DNA from: JANWXD01 sp037446115
GTDB taxonomy: Bacteria > Acidobacteriota > Terriglobia > Bryobacterales > Bryobacteraceae
DNA length: 64,000 nucleotides
Assembly: GCA_037446115.1 (NCBI GenBank)
Contig: JBBIJF010000002.1
Coordinates: 186,001 to 250,000 of the forward strand
Direction: 5' to 3'
The translations under genes and the position numbers were made by a program. The stretch's first letter is position 1. The number at the start of each line of letters is the position of its first letter. Shown in pieces: positions 1 through 8,860 of this stretch. Below the pieces are notes generated by a model that saw only the letters and a list, made by a program, of their open reading frames with translations, did no database searches and was not told where the DNA came from.

Positions 1-2265
1 CCGCCTCCGCCCCCGGGCCTCGGGCCGCGCGCGGCTCCCCCGCCCGTCGCCGAGCCCAAAGAGGTTCCGCAACCCCAGCAGCCGTCGCCTCAGGTCCAGC
101 CCGCCAAGCCGGCGCCGGGGACCGCCGAACCCAAGCCCGCGCCCACAGAGCAGGCTCCGGTGACCCTGACTCCCGCCCCCTCGGGCGGCTTGGTGCTCAA
201 CCTGCAAAATGCGTCACTGACGGAGGTCATTGACATCCTGGCGCGCCGCCTCCGGATCAACTATATCCTCGATCCGCGCGTCAAAGGCACCGTCACCCTC
301 AATACCTACGGCGAGCTCAAGGAGGTGGACATCCGGGCCCTGCTCGATCTCATCCTCCGCATCAACGGCTTCGCCATGGTGCAAGTGGGTGAGATCCATC
401 GCATCGTGCCTCTGCCGGAGCTGTCGCGCCAGCCGCTTCCGCCTGCCGTCAATCCCAAAAGCGTCCCAGAAAACGAGCAGATGGCGCTCAACCTGGTCTT
501 TCTCAAGTACGCCGCCGTCGCCGACATGGCCAAGTTGCTCGACAAATTCCTGGGCGAAGGCGCCACCATGATCACCTACGAGCCGGCCAATCTGCTCCTG
601 CTGCTGGACAACAACCGCAACATGCGGCGTACCATGGAACTGATCGCGCTCTTTGACAGCGACGTGCTCGTCAGCCAGCGCGTCCGTCTCTTTGAGGTCC
701 AGCACGGCCGTCCCAGCGACGTCGCCAAAGAACTGGAGACCGTATTGCGGGGCGTCTCCCTCGGTGAAAAGGCGGGAGCCGTAAGATTCCTGCCCGTGGA
801 CCGCATCAACACCATCATCGCCGTAGCCCCGAATCCAGGCGTTTTCGACCAGGTCGAGGCCTGGCTGAAGAAGCTCGACGTCCCTGCAAAGGTGACGGCG
901 GGCACCACGCAGAACTACGTCTACCGGGTCAAATACGGACGCGCGGAGACACTGGCCGTGGCCATCATGCAGCTCTACCTCGGTTATTTCGGCTTCGGCG
1001 GCTTCGGAGGGTTTGGAGGCTTTGGGGGATTCGGTGCGACAGCCGGTTACCCGGGCTACTTCGGAGCCGGTGCCGTCTCTCCTTACGGAGCCTACGGTGC
1101 GTTTCCGGGAGGGTTCACCCCCGGCTTCGGCGTTCCCGGGGCATATGGTTTGGGCCCTTACGGCCCCGGCTACGGCTTCGCTCCCGCTCCGGGCGCAGTG
1201 CCCCGGACCGGTGCAGCCCCTGCCGTCGGCCAGCAGTCTGAGGCGGGCGCGGCAGCGCAGCAGGCGCCGCGCACCGCAGGCGCCACCCCCTTTGATCTGA
1301 CGGGCTCCTATCTCGGAGCCGGTTACGGCTACGGCTGGACTCTGCCTGAAGGATTTCCCAGAGTCGTTCCCAATCCCTTGGACAACTCCCTGCTGATTCA
1401 GGCCACGCCCCAGGAGTACGAGAAGATCTTGAATCTGCTCAAAGAGCTGGATGTGCCTCCGCGCCAGGTGCTCATCGAGGCCAAAATCTACGAGGTCTCG
1501 CTCACCGGCGCCTTCGCCAGCGGCGTCAGTGCCTTCCTGCAGAAACGAGGCGGCAGCGGACCCGGTTCCCCCAGCCTTGCCACCAATCTGTTGCAGGGTA
1601 CGACTTCGGTATCCGGTCTGACCCTCACGGCCGGCACGCTCGTCGGTCAGACCCGCGAGCTGCTTGCCTTCCTGTCGGCGCAGGAAGACACCCGGCGCGC
1701 CAAAGTTGTTTCCGCACCCAGCGTCATCGCCACTGACAGCATCCCTGCCAGCATCACGGTGGGCCAGGAAGTGCCGACCCTGACCTCGCAGGCTGTCACC
1801 GGCGCGCAGGTCGGCGGCAGCTCCTTGTTCGCCAACACGATCCAGAACCGCACGAGCGGCGTCACGCTGAACATCCTGGCCCACGTCAACCCGAGCGGCA
1901 TCGTCACGCTGGTCATCAACCAGGAGGTCAGCGCACCCGTGCCTCCCTCCGCCAATGCAGCCATCCAGTCCCCATCGTTCACGAAACGTACCGTCCAAAC
2001 CCAGGTCACCGTGCAGGACGGCGACACCATCGCTATCGGCGGCATCATCCAGGAATCGGATACCTCCAGCTCCGCCGGGGTCCCCATCCTGCACCGCATC
2101 CCGATCCTTGGGGCCGCCTTTGGGGCCAAGTCCACGAGCAAGGAGCGTACGGAGCTGATCGTTTTCATGACGCCGCGCGTGATTTACGACACCAACATGA
2201 TCACGGATGCGACCGAAGAGCTGAAATCCAAGCTGCGGCGCTTGCAAAAACTCATCCGCGAATAG
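1..2265 (+). CDS. gspD: Type II secretion secretin GspD, 5'-truncated by the window edge
   Basis: The frame is open from base 1, so the true N-terminus is outside the window. The first ~50 residues are a Pro/Ala/Lys-rich linker. From about 190 there are N-domain repeats (LVLNLQNASLTEVID; ALNLVFLKYAAVADMAKLL), then the C-terminal secretin gate from about 1440 to 2200, with VPILHRIPILGAAFG and ELIVFMTPRVI near the end. Secretins form the outer-membrane ring through which folded proteins leave the periplasm. The N-domain order fits GspD better than PilQ. The N3-like domain is split by a Gly/Phe/Tyr/Pro-rich insertion of about 125 residues (about 985-1360). No other secretion gene is visible, so the rest of the operon should lie upstream. 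Confidence 0.9.
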   Translation, partial: PPPPPGLGPRAAPPPVAEPKEVPQPQQPSPQVQPAKPAPGTAEPKPAPTEQAPVTLTPAPSGGLVLNLQNASLTEVIDILARRLRINYILDPRVKGTVTLNTYGELKEVDIRALLDLILRINGFAMVQVGEIHRIVPLPELSRQPLPPAVNPKSVPENEQMALNLVFLKYAAVADMAKLLDKFLGEGATMITYEPANLLLLLDNNRNMRRTMELIALFDSDVLVSQRVRLFEVQHGRPSDVAKELETVLRGVSLGEKAGAVRFLPVDRINTIIAVAPNPGVFDQVEAWLKKLDVPAKVTAGTTQNYVYRVKYGRAETLAVAIMQLYLGYFGFGGFGGFGGFGGFGATAGYPGYFGAGAVSPYGAYGAFPGGFTPGFGVPGAYGLGPYGPGYGFAPAPGAVPRTGAAPAVGQQSEAGAAAQQAPRTAGATPFDLTGSYLGAGYGYGWTLPEGFPRVVPNPLDNSLLIQATPQEYEKILNLLKELDVPPRQVLIEAKIYEVSLTGAFASGVSAFLQKRGGSGPGSPSLATNLLQGTTSVSGLTLTAGTLVGQTRELLAFLSAQEDTRRAKVVSAPSVIATDSIPASITVGQEVPTLTSQAVTGAQVGGSSLFANTIQNRTSGVTLNILAHVNPSGIVTLVINQEVSAPVPPSANAAIQSPSFTKRTVQTQVTVQDGDTIAIGGIIQESDTSSSAGVPILHRIPILGAAFGAKSTSKERTELIVFMTPRVIYDTNMITDATEELKSKLRRLQKLIRE

Positions 2266-2347
2266 GACGCGGCGGGTGGCGCGAAGCGACGGTCACCTGC
2301 CCGTGCTGCCTTCCACCCGCCCCCGTCCTGCGCGACAATAGCAAACG

Positions 2348-2710
2348 ATGCCCGCTTACCGGATCTACCGCTTGAAGGAACCCGTGCGGCGACAGTTCCG
2401 CTGGGCGCCCCACACGGCCGGCCTCACGGTGGTCAAGCCCCGCGACTATGAGCCGGACGGCTCCGTCGAAGCCGCAGGCCTGTATTCGGCCTGGGCGGCT
2501 TTGAGAAGCACCGCCACGCCTTTGGGCGTCGGGGATCTCCTGGAGACGGAAACCGGGACGCTCTTCATCTGCAAGTACGTCGGCTTCGAACAAGCACGCT
2601 GGGAGCGTCCGGAAGCGGCAGCGGCGGGTGCATGGCAGGCTAGCCCGGCTTCCGGGTCTGCCGGCGAAACGACGGCGCCTGCACCGTATGATGACAGAGA
2701 AGTCGTTTAA
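2348..2710 (+). CDS. Hypothetical protein, 120 aa
   Basis: Not recognised. The product is soluble, with a basic N-terminal half and an Ala/Pro-rich C-terminal tail that looks disordered. There is no signal peptide or membrane segment. It lies 82 bp after the secretin gene and its 3' end overlaps the next gene by 23 bp, which suggests co-transcription with the 2H phosphoesterase. No strong ribosome-binding site precedes the ATG. The frame has coding-like composition in its first 85 residues (YRLKEPVRRQFRWAPH), which is why I keep it. Confidence 0.6.
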   Translation: MPAYRIYRLKEPVRRQFRWAPHTAGLTVVKPRDYEPDGSVEAAGLYSAWAALRSTATPLGVGDLLETETGTLFICKYVGFEQARWERPEAAAAGAWQASPASGSAGETTAPAPYDDREVV

Positions 2711-3254
2711 TCCCGGCGGAAGCGACCGGGTCAACCTGTTTTCCCTCGTCAGCTACATCCCGGACCCGCTCGGCTCCTTCCTCGACCGGCTCCGTCAGGA
2801 ACTCGTTCCCTCCTGCCTGCTGCGGGCCCACGTCACCGTCCTTCCGCCGCGCCCGCTCCCCATTGAGCCCGGCGCCGCCTGGAGTCAGATCTGCCGCCGG
2901 CTTGCTGCGTTCGCCCCCTTCAACGTTTGCGCGGGCGAGGTAGAGATTTTCTCGGTGAGCTCCGTCATTTACCTAGCAGTCAAGGAAGGCTTCGCCGAAC
3001 TCTGCCGCCTCCACGAGCAACTCAACACGGACAGCCTGGCCTACGGCGAGCCCTTCCCCTACCATCCGCACATCACGCTGGCCCAGCAGCTGGCTCCCGA
3101 ACAACTCGAAGGCGTCTACGAGCTGGCGCGCCGGCGCTGGGCCGAGTTTCCCCACCCGCGATGCTTCCGCGTCGACCGGCTCACCTTCGTGCAAGGCACG
3201 GTCTGCAATTCCTGGGTGGATCTGGCCGACTGCTGCCTGGGTGGCCCGCCGTAG
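2688..3254 (+). CDS. 2H phosphoesterase / 2'-5' RNA ligase family protein
   Basis: The 188-residue protein carries the two H-x-T-x motifs that define the 2H (LigT-like) superfamily: HVTV at residues 48-51 and HITL at 128-131, about 80 residues apart as usual. Members hydrolyse or form 2',5'- or cyclic phosphodiester bonds in RNA or nucleotides; the substrate here cannot be told. ATG codons at 2688 and 2691 are both possible. The longer frame back to 2628 adds a low-quality basic stretch that overlaps the upstream gene. The M29-like gene starts 46 bp downstream. Confidence 0.85.
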   Translation: MMTEKSFNPGGSDRVNLFSLVSYIPDPLGSFLDRLRQELVPSCLLRAHVTVLPPRPLPIEPGAAWSQICRRLAAFAPFNVCAGEVEIFSVSSVIYLAVKEGFAELCRLHEQLNTDSLAYGEPFPYHPHITLAQQLAPEQLEGVYELARRRWAEFPHPRCFRVDRLTFVQGTVCNSWVDLADCCLGGPP

Positions 3255-3300
3255 CAGGTGGCGGCGGCAGCGTTCCTCAAGTCAAGATGGGCAGAGGATC

Positions 3301-4404
3301 ATGCTGAAGAGATGGTGCCTGTTCCCGTTCCTGTTCGCTGTCGCTCTCTCCGCGCCGGCTCCCGCCGGGCCGGACTACGAAACAATCGCCGCCCGTATCG
3401 TCGCCGCGCTGCGGCTGCGCTCCGCCGAAAACGTCCTGATGCGGTTCGACCCGGATTCTCTGGCGCCCCTGGAAGCCGCCGTGCGCCGGCGCATTGGCCA
3501 AGCGGGCGCCAGCTGTCTGGCCTCGGTGCCCGCCTCGGAGACCTTGCCTTTGGCACTGCTTGAAAAAACACAGGTGTTCCTCCGCCTGCCCTTGAGCCCG
3601 CAAGCGCGGCCGCTTTCGGAAGCCGAGGAAGATGCCCTCAGGCGGTGGCTCAACCGGGGCGACACGCGCCGCGAACTCCACTTTCACTGGTCGGACGGCA
3701 CGCGGCGTGCCGACGGCCTGCCCGCCCCACACACGCCCGACCTCGACCGGCTCTATGAGCAGGCTCTGGACATTGACTATGCCGCGCTCGATGCCGCGCA
3801 GGAACGCGCCATCGGCATCCTGCGCCTCGGCACGGTGCGCATCCGCACGCCGGCCGGGACCGACTTCATGTTCCGGATCGCCCGCCGCCCGTTCAACAAA
3901 CAAAACGGCGACGCCTCGGCCGAGCGCGCCCGGGCGGCGAGCGTGCGCGTGGACCGGCACATTGAACTGCCGGCCGGCGCCCTTCGGGTCGCACCCGTCG
4001 AAGAAAGCGCCTTCGGCCAGATCGTGCTCCCCGAAGCGCGTTTCGGCGACACGGTCGCGCGCAATGTGGTGCTGCTGTTCGACAACGGCCGCCTCAGCGG
4101 CGTACGTGCCCAGGAAGGGCTCGAAGCCGTTCAGGCCGCGCTCGACAGCGGCGGGGAAGCTGCCCGCCGGTTCCGCGAGTTCGCGCTGGGTTTCAACCCC
4201 AAGCTTGCGGTACCGCCCGGCAGCGCCGTCGTACCCTACTACGGCTACGGCGCCGGCGTCGTGCGGCTCAGCCTCGGGGACAATGAAGAGCTGGGAGGCA
4301 AGGTGCGCGGCCGCTTCGTGCGCTGGTTCTTCCTCACCGACGCCACCGTACACGTGGATTTTCGCTACCTGGTGGGCGACGGCAAGCTGCTCATCACCCC
4401 GTGA
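3301..4404 (+). CDS. Exported M29 aminopeptidase-like protein with incomplete metal site
   Basis: A 367-residue protein begins with a clear signal peptide (basic MLKR, hydrophobic core, cleavage near APAPAG). The C-terminal two thirds resemble the M29 thermophilic aminopeptidase fold, ending in a VHVDF segment that matches the family's H-x-D metal ligands. The glutamate of the usual E-E-V-F segment is replaced (ELPAGALRVAP), and the middle histidine position (normally SHIAFG) reads VVRLSLG. The family is normally cytosolic, so both export and ligand loss point away from ordinary aminopeptidase activity. The start at 3301 is chosen for the signal peptide; the frame extends to 3241 without a good start. 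Confidence 0.65.
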   Translation: MLKRWCLFPFLFAVALSAPAPAGPDYETIAARIVAALRLRSAENVLMRFDPDSLAPLEAAVRRRIGQAGASCLASVPASETLPLALLEKTQVFLRLPLSPQARPLSEAEEDALRRWLNRGDTRRELHFHWSDGTRRADGLPAPHTPDLDRLYEQALDIDYAALDAAQERAIGILRLGTVRIRTPAGTDFMFRIARRPFNKQNGDASAERARAASVRVDRHIELPAGALRVAPVEESAFGQIVLPEARFGDTVARNVVLLFDNGRLSGVRAQEGLEAVQAALDSGGEAARRFREFALGFNPKLAVPPGSAVVPYYGYGAGVVRLSLGDNEELGGKVRGRFVRWFFLTDATVHVDFRYLVGDGKLLITP

Positions 4405-4414
4405 GCGGCCCCGC

Positions 4415-5401
4415 TCAGTGAAACACGGCCAGAGTGATTTTGGTCGTCACCCAGGCGATCAGGCCGCAAACCGGAAACGTCAGAATCCATGCCGTGACGA
4501 TATCCCGGCTGACGCCCCATCGCACCGCGGAAAGGCGCCGCGTCGCACCCACGCCCATGATCGAGGTATTGATCGTGTGCGTGGTGCTCAACGGAATCCC
4601 CAGCCGGCTCGCAAACTCGATCGTCAGCGCTGCTCCCGTCTCCGCCGCAAAACCGTGCACGGGCTCCAGCTTGGTCAGCCGCAAACCCATCGTCCGCACA
4701 ATCCGCCAGCCCCCCACTGCCGTGCCGAAACCCATCACCACGGCGCACAGCAGGATCACCCACAATTGCACTTCGAACTGCGGCAGCACGCCCCCTAGCA
4801 CCAGCACCAGCGTGAATGCTCCGATGAACTTCTGCCCGTCATTCGAGCCGTGGCTGAACGCCATGAATGCCGCCGAGAGCACTTGCAGCCTGCCGAAGAC
4901 ACGGCGCACCCACCCCGGAGTTTTTCTCGCACAGGTGCGGTAGATCAACACCATCAGAAACAAGCCGCCCAAAAAGCCCAGAAACGTCGAAAACAGCAGG
5001 CCCGTGAGGACCTGCTTCCATCCCGCCCACTGGAGCACGCCCGGGCCGGCCGTCGCCAAGCCGGCCCCGCTCAACCCCGCAATCAGCGCATGCGACTCGC
5101 TGGTCGGCAGGCCGTAGTACCAGGCCACCGTGCTCCACAGCACGATGCCCACCATCGCCGCCCCCACGGTGTAAATGTTGATCATTTCCGGGTTCACGAT
5201 CCCCTTACCGATCGTCGCCGCCACCGCCGTCCCCGACATCGTTCCGACGACATTGAAGACCGTGGCCATCAGAAGCGCCTGCGTCGGGGAGAGCACCCGC
5301 GTGGAAACGACCGTGGCGATCGCGTTCGGGGCGTCGGTCCAGCCGTTGACAAATTCGGCGGCCAGAATCAGCAGCAGTACGATGATCGTGGCGGGCTCCA
5401 C
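4415..5401 (-). CDS. pit: Inorganic phosphate transporter, PiT family
   Basis: The 328-residue membrane protein has the duplicated PiT signature: GWTDAPNAIATVVSTRVL near the N-terminus and GIPLSTTHTINTSIMGVGA near the C-terminus, plus GSNDGQKFIGAF in the middle. PiT proteins import metal-phosphate complexes by cation symport. The gene starts 16 bp after the DUF47 gene on the same strand, the standard pairing. Its stop lies 10 bp from that of the converging M29-like gene. Confidence 0.95.
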   Translation of the reverse strand: MEPATIIVLLLILAAEFVNGWTDAPNAIATVVSTRVLSPTQALLMATVFNVVGTMSGTAVAATIGKGIVNPEMINIYTVGAAMVGIVLWSTVAWYYGLPTSESHALIAGLSGAGLATAGPGVLQWAGWKQVLTGLLFSTFLGFLGGLFLMVLIYRTCARKTPGWVRRVFGRLQVLSAAFMAFSHGSNDGQKFIGAFTLVLVLGGVLPQFEVQLWVILLCAVVMGFGTAVGGWRIVRTMGLRLTKLEPVHGFAAETGAALTIEFASRLGIPLSTTHTINTSIMGVGATRRLSAVRWGVSRDIVTAWILTFPVCGLIAWVTTKITLAVFH

Positions 5402-5417
5402 AACCGGCCACCTCCGC

Positions 5418-6041
5418 TCAAGCGTTCTTCAGCGCGATGCTCTCGAACACGTCGGCGACGTCTTCGCCCTTGTCGGTCGCCGCCTCCATGATCTCGTACA
5501 GATCGCGCCATTTGAGAACCTCAAGCGGGGAGGCGCCGTCGTGATTGTTGAACAAGTCGGCCAGCGCGCCGCGCAGGATGCGGTCGCCCTGGTTTTCCAA
5601 ACGGTTGATTTCGATGCAGTGCTGGCTGATGCTCTTGTGCTCCAGCTTGCGCAGCTGCGGCACCATCCGGGCGATCTCCTCCACCTGTTTGGCGATCACA
5701 TCCGCCAGCTCCCGTGCGGCCGGCGTCACTTCGCGTACTTTGTAAATCACAAAATGCTCCGTCGTGGCCTCGATGAAATCCAGCACGTCGTCCAGTGCGG
5801 AAGCCAGACGGTGGATGTCCTCGCGGTCCAGCGGCGTGATGAACGTGCGCGACAGGCGCGCCATGATCTCGTGCACCACCTGGTCGCCGTCATGCTCCAG
5901 CCGCTCCATCCGCATGGCGTTCTCGCCCAGACGGTCAAAGTGCTCCGTGGTGTCCACCAGCAGCTGCGCCGCCGTTTGCAGTTTCTCGGACAGCTTCCCG
6001 AACAGGTCGAAAAATGCCTCTTCGCGTGGGATCAGTCCCAT
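5418..6041 (-). CDS. DUF47 / PhoU-like Pit accessory protein
   Basis: The 207-residue all-helical protein is of the DUF47 (TIGR00153) class, related to PhoU. It has the typical opening of a short basic stretch followed by FDLFGKLSEKLQTAAQLL, and helices rich in Glu, His and Asp (EHDGDQVVHEIM, LENQGDRILRG). It is the first gene of a two-gene operon with pit. Such proteins are thought to gate or regulate the cognate Pit transporter. No Pho-box could be assigned in the 131 bp upstream. Confidence 0.92.
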   Translation of the reverse strand: MGLIPREEAFFDLFGKLSEKLQTAAQLLVDTTEHFDRLGENAMRMERLEHDGDQVVHEIMARLSRTFITPLDREDIHRLASALDDVLDFIEATTEHFVIYKVREVTPAARELADVIAKQVEEIARMVPQLRKLEHKSISQHCIEINRLENQGDRILRGALADLFNNHDGASPLEVLKWRDLYEIMEAATDKGEDVADVFESIALKNA

Positions 6042-6172
6042 CGTTTTCTCACACCTCCGCTGCTTGCCTGAGTCTCCTCGCTGTCTGCCTCATGTCATGG
6101 GCGTCGGGAATCACCGCCGCAGGAGATTCACATTATGTCCCCGCGGTCCGGGCGGTAGTCAACTCGTGATTG

Positions 6173-6964
6173 TTACGGTTCGGTGACAATCGAAACCAGC
6201 TGCTCGCCCGCCTCCTCTGGAGCCCCGCCGTCAAGATCCAGAAAACGCACGTCGAGCAGTCGCGCCGGCTCCAGCCGGCTCATGGCGGCGAGCATCGTTT
6301 CCTTCAGATAGGGATATTGTTTTTCCAGCTGCGCGAACAGGCCCCGGATCGCCTCGCGCACAGCCCCCGTTTTCTGGTTGCAGCCGCAGGGGATCACCGG
6401 CGCACCCAGAGATGCGGCAAAGCGCCGCGTCAGCTCTTCGGTCACGAACACCAGCGGCCGGATCAGGCGAAATTCCCGGTCGCGCGACCACGTCACCGCA
6501 GGCAGGGCGCTGAGCCGCCCGGTGAACATGGCGTTGCGCACCAGCGCCTCGCAGAAATCATCCGCCGTGTGCCCGAAAGCAATCACGTTCGCCCCGAGCC
6601 CGCGGGCCACTTCGTAGACCGCCCGCCGCCGGTAGCGGCTGCACAGGTCGCAGCCGTGATCCGGACGGTCCTCCAGGAGCTTCAAGGAGGCCGTGTCCCG
6701 ATAGCACGTCCAGGTGACGCCGCGCCCCCGCAGCCATTCGGCCAGCGGCTCGAGCGGACGCAGGAACTTGCCCTGCTCGACCGTGAAGGCGCAGACGGAG
6801 AACCGCACCGGAGCGCGGTTCTGGAGCCGCAGGAGAACCTCGAGCAGCGTCAGAGAATCCTTGCCCCCCGAGAGGGCCACCGCCACCCGGTCGCCGTCGC
6901 GAATCATGCGGAACCGGCCGATGGCCTCGCCCGCACGCCGCAGCAGCTGCTTTTCGAGGTCCAC
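6173..6964 (-). CDS. ttcA: TtcA-type tRNA 2-thiocytidine synthetase (PP-loop ATPase)
   Basis: The 263-residue protein has the PP-loop SGGKDS at residues 32-37, a C-x-x-C pair at C105/C108 in GCDLCSRYRR, and a third cysteine in IPCGCNQ. This is the TtcA layout, in which three cysteines hold a 4Fe-4S cluster used to thiolate C32 of tRNA. A related TilS/TtuA-type substrate cannot be excluded. The gene is divergent from rsmB, and the 48 bp between them contain a TTATTATAAG stretch that could serve as a -10 element in both directions. Confidence 0.82.
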   Translation of the reverse strand: MDLEKQLLRRAGEAIGRFRMIRDGDRVAVALSGGKDSLTLLEVLLRLQNRAPVRFSVCAFTVEQGKFLRPLEPLAEWLRGRGVTWTCYRDTASLKLLEDRPDHGCDLCSRYRRRAVYEVARGLGANVIAFGHTADDFCEALVRNAMFTGRLSALPAVTWSRDREFRLIRPLVFVTEELTRRFAASLGAPVIPCGCNQKTGAVREAIRGLFAQLEKQYPYLKETMLAAMSRLEPARLLDVRFLDLDGGAPEEAGEQLVSIVTEP

Positions 6965-7012
6965 GTCTTATTATAAGGGTTGAAGCCTCCGTCCCGCCCG
7001 CGCGCCGGCTCC

Positions 7013-8161
7013 ATGTCTCCTGCACGCATCGCCGCCTTTGACGTGCTGCTCCGCGTCGAACGGGGCGCACATGCCGATGACCTGCTGCGGGAACACACGC
7101 GCGGCCTCGCCTCGCGCGATGCGGCCCTCGCCTACGAAATCGCCCTGGGCGTACTCCGGCGCCAGGCGCAGCTGGACTTTCTCCTCCGCCACTTCTCCGG
7201 CAGGGATCCGGCCCGGCTCGACCCGCAGGTGCGCATCGCTTTGCGCATGGGTCTGTATCAGCTCCGCTTCCTGGACCGTGTACCTGCCCACGCCGCGGTC
7301 GGCGAAAGCGTGGACCTGATCAAGCGGGCCCGCAAAGCCTCGGCAGCCGCCTTGGTCAATGCCGTGCTCCGCAAAGCGTCCGGGGAAATGCCTCCGTGGC
7401 CGGACCGCGCCACGGAGCTCTCCCTGCCCACGTGGTTACTGGAGCGATGGGACCGCTTCTACGGGCCGGACGTAGCGGAGAAAATGGCCAGGGCCGCGCT
7501 GGAGCCGCCGGAAACCTGGGTCCGTTTCTGCGGCGATCACCCGCCCGAAGGCGTCGTCCTCGAGCCGACTGACGTTCCCGGCGCCTGGCGGCTGATTGCG
7601 GGCGACCCGGCGGGGCTCCGCATCCAGGACATCAGCTCGCAGTCCGTTGTGCCATTGCTCGAGCTCCAGCCCGGCCTGAGCTTCCTCGATTTGTGCGCCG
7701 CGCCCGGCAACAAGACGGCTCAGGCCCTCGAATACGGCGTCCGCGCGATCGCCTGCGACATCTCGCCGCTGCGGCTGGCCCCCCTGCAAAGCCTCGGCTG
7801 TCCGCGGGTCGTGCTTGACGCCAGCCGCCCTCTGCCGTTCCGGCGGCGGTTCGACCGCATCCTTCTCGACGTGCCTTGCTCGGGGACCGGCACGCTGGCG
7901 CGCAACCCGGAAATCAAATGGAGACTCCGCCCGGAGGACCTCCCCAACTTCCACGAGCGGCAGGTGCGGATGCTGCGCTCCGCTCTGGAAGCCCTTGCCC
8001 CCGGCGGCTTGCTCGTCTACTCCACTTGCTCGCTCGAGCCGGAAGAAAACGAGCTGGTCCTCGAAGAAGTCCTGGGACGCCTGCCCGAGCGCATCCTGCG
8101 CCGCCTCCCGGGCCTCGTGCCCGGGGATGGCTTCTTCGCCGCTGTGATACCATCAACTTGA
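7013..8161 (+). CDS. rsmB: 16S rRNA m5C967 methyltransferase RsmB
   Basis: The 382-residue protein has an N-terminal NusB-like RNA-binding helical domain (about 1-135) and a C-terminal Rossmann methyltransferase. The latter carries the SAM loop DLCAAPGNKTAQ, motif IV DVPCSGTGTLARNPEIKW and motif VI YSTCSLEPEENE, giving the two cysteines used by m5C methyltransferases. I chose ATG 7013. A TTG at 6980 is in frame but sits on the likely promoter. It is the first gene of rsmB-rpe-bamD-response regulator. Confidence 0.93.
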   Translation: MSPARIAAFDVLLRVERGAHADDLLREHTRGLASRDAALAYEIALGVLRRQAQLDFLLRHFSGRDPARLDPQVRIALRMGLYQLRFLDRVPAHAAVGESVDLIKRARKASAAALVNAVLRKASGEMPPWPDRATELSLPTWLLERWDRFYGPDVAEKMARAALEPPETWVRFCGDHPPEGVVLEPTDVPGAWRLIAGDPAGLRIQDISSQSVVPLLELQPGLSFLDLCAAPGNKTAQALEYGVRAIACDISPLRLAPLQSLGCPRVVLDASRPLPFRRRFDRILLDVPCSGTGTLARNPEIKWRLRPEDLPNFHERQVRMLRSALEALAPGGLLVYSTCSLEPEENELVLEEVLGRLPERILRRLPGLVPGDGFFAAVIPST

Positions 8162-8173
8162 GTTCCAGCGACC

Positions 8174-8848
8174 ATGGTGGAAGTGGTCCCATCCATTTTG
8201 TCGGCGGACTTTGCCCGGCTGGGCGAACAGATCGCCGCCGTGGAAGCCGCGGGGGCCCGCATGCTGCACGTGGACGTCATGGATGGTCACTTCGTGCCCA
8301 ACCTGACGGTCGGTCCTCCGGTGCTGCGCTCCATCCGTAAGATCACGCGCATGGTTCTGGACGTGCACTTCATGATCACCGACCCGGAGCGCTACATCGG
8401 TCCCTTTGTCGAGGCCGGCGCGGACCAGATCTCGGTCCATCAGGAAGCATGCCCCCATCTGGACCGCACCCTCAGACTCATCCAGAGCGAAGGGGCCCGC
8501 GCCGGTGTGGTGCTCAACCCCGCCACGCCCATTACAATGTTGGAGGAAGTTCTCGGTCTGGCGGACTTCGTGCTGTTGATGAGTGTAAACCCGGGTTTCG
8601 GTGCGCAGCAGTTCATTGCCCGCACCTTGGATAAGGTGCGCTCGCTCGACCGCCGCCGCCGGGAACTCGGGCTCCGCCTGCCCATCGAAATTGACGGCGG
8701 CGTCCACGAGGATAACATTGCAGAAGTGGTCCAGGCCGGCGTCAACTGGGTCGTCGCCGGATCGGCAATCTTCCACAGCCCCGATCCCGCAGCGGCGTTC
8801 TCCCAATTGCAAAGGCTGGCTCGGGAAGCCGTCGCAGTTCGGGTCTAG
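8174..8848 (+). CDS. rpe: Ribulose-phosphate 3-epimerase
   Basis: The 224-residue TIM barrel is normal length. Family marks include VPSILSADFARLGEQ at the start, HVDVMDGHFVPNLTVGPP, VHQEAC, LLMSVNPGFGAQQF and EIDGGVHEDN, carrying the metal-binding histidines and the catalytic aspartates. It interconverts ribulose 5-phosphate and xylulose 5-phosphate in the pentose phosphate pathway. It begins 12 bp after rsmB, so the two are almost certainly co-transcribed. Confidence 0.97.
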   Translation: MVEVVPSILSADFARLGEQIAAVEAAGARMLHVDVMDGHFVPNLTVGPPVLRSIRKITRMVLDVHFMITDPERYIGPFVEAGADQISVHQEACPHLDRTLRLIQSEGARAGVVLNPATPITMLEEVLGLADFVLLMSVNPGFGAQQFIARTLDKVRSLDRRRRELGLRLPIEIDGGVHEDNIAEVVQAGVNWVVAGSAIFHSPDPAAAFSQLQRLAREAVAVRV

Positions 8849-8860
8849 GGAGGAGGTGTG

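Noticed and set aside
990..1037. G-rich repeats as a CRISPR or tandem DNA repeat
   Set aside because: The units are degenerate at DNA level and encode in-frame FGG repeats within the secretin.
214..2247. Long minus-strand frame opposite gspD
   Set aside because: Arg/Gly/Asp-rich shadow sequence with no domains; the plus strand encodes a clear secretin.
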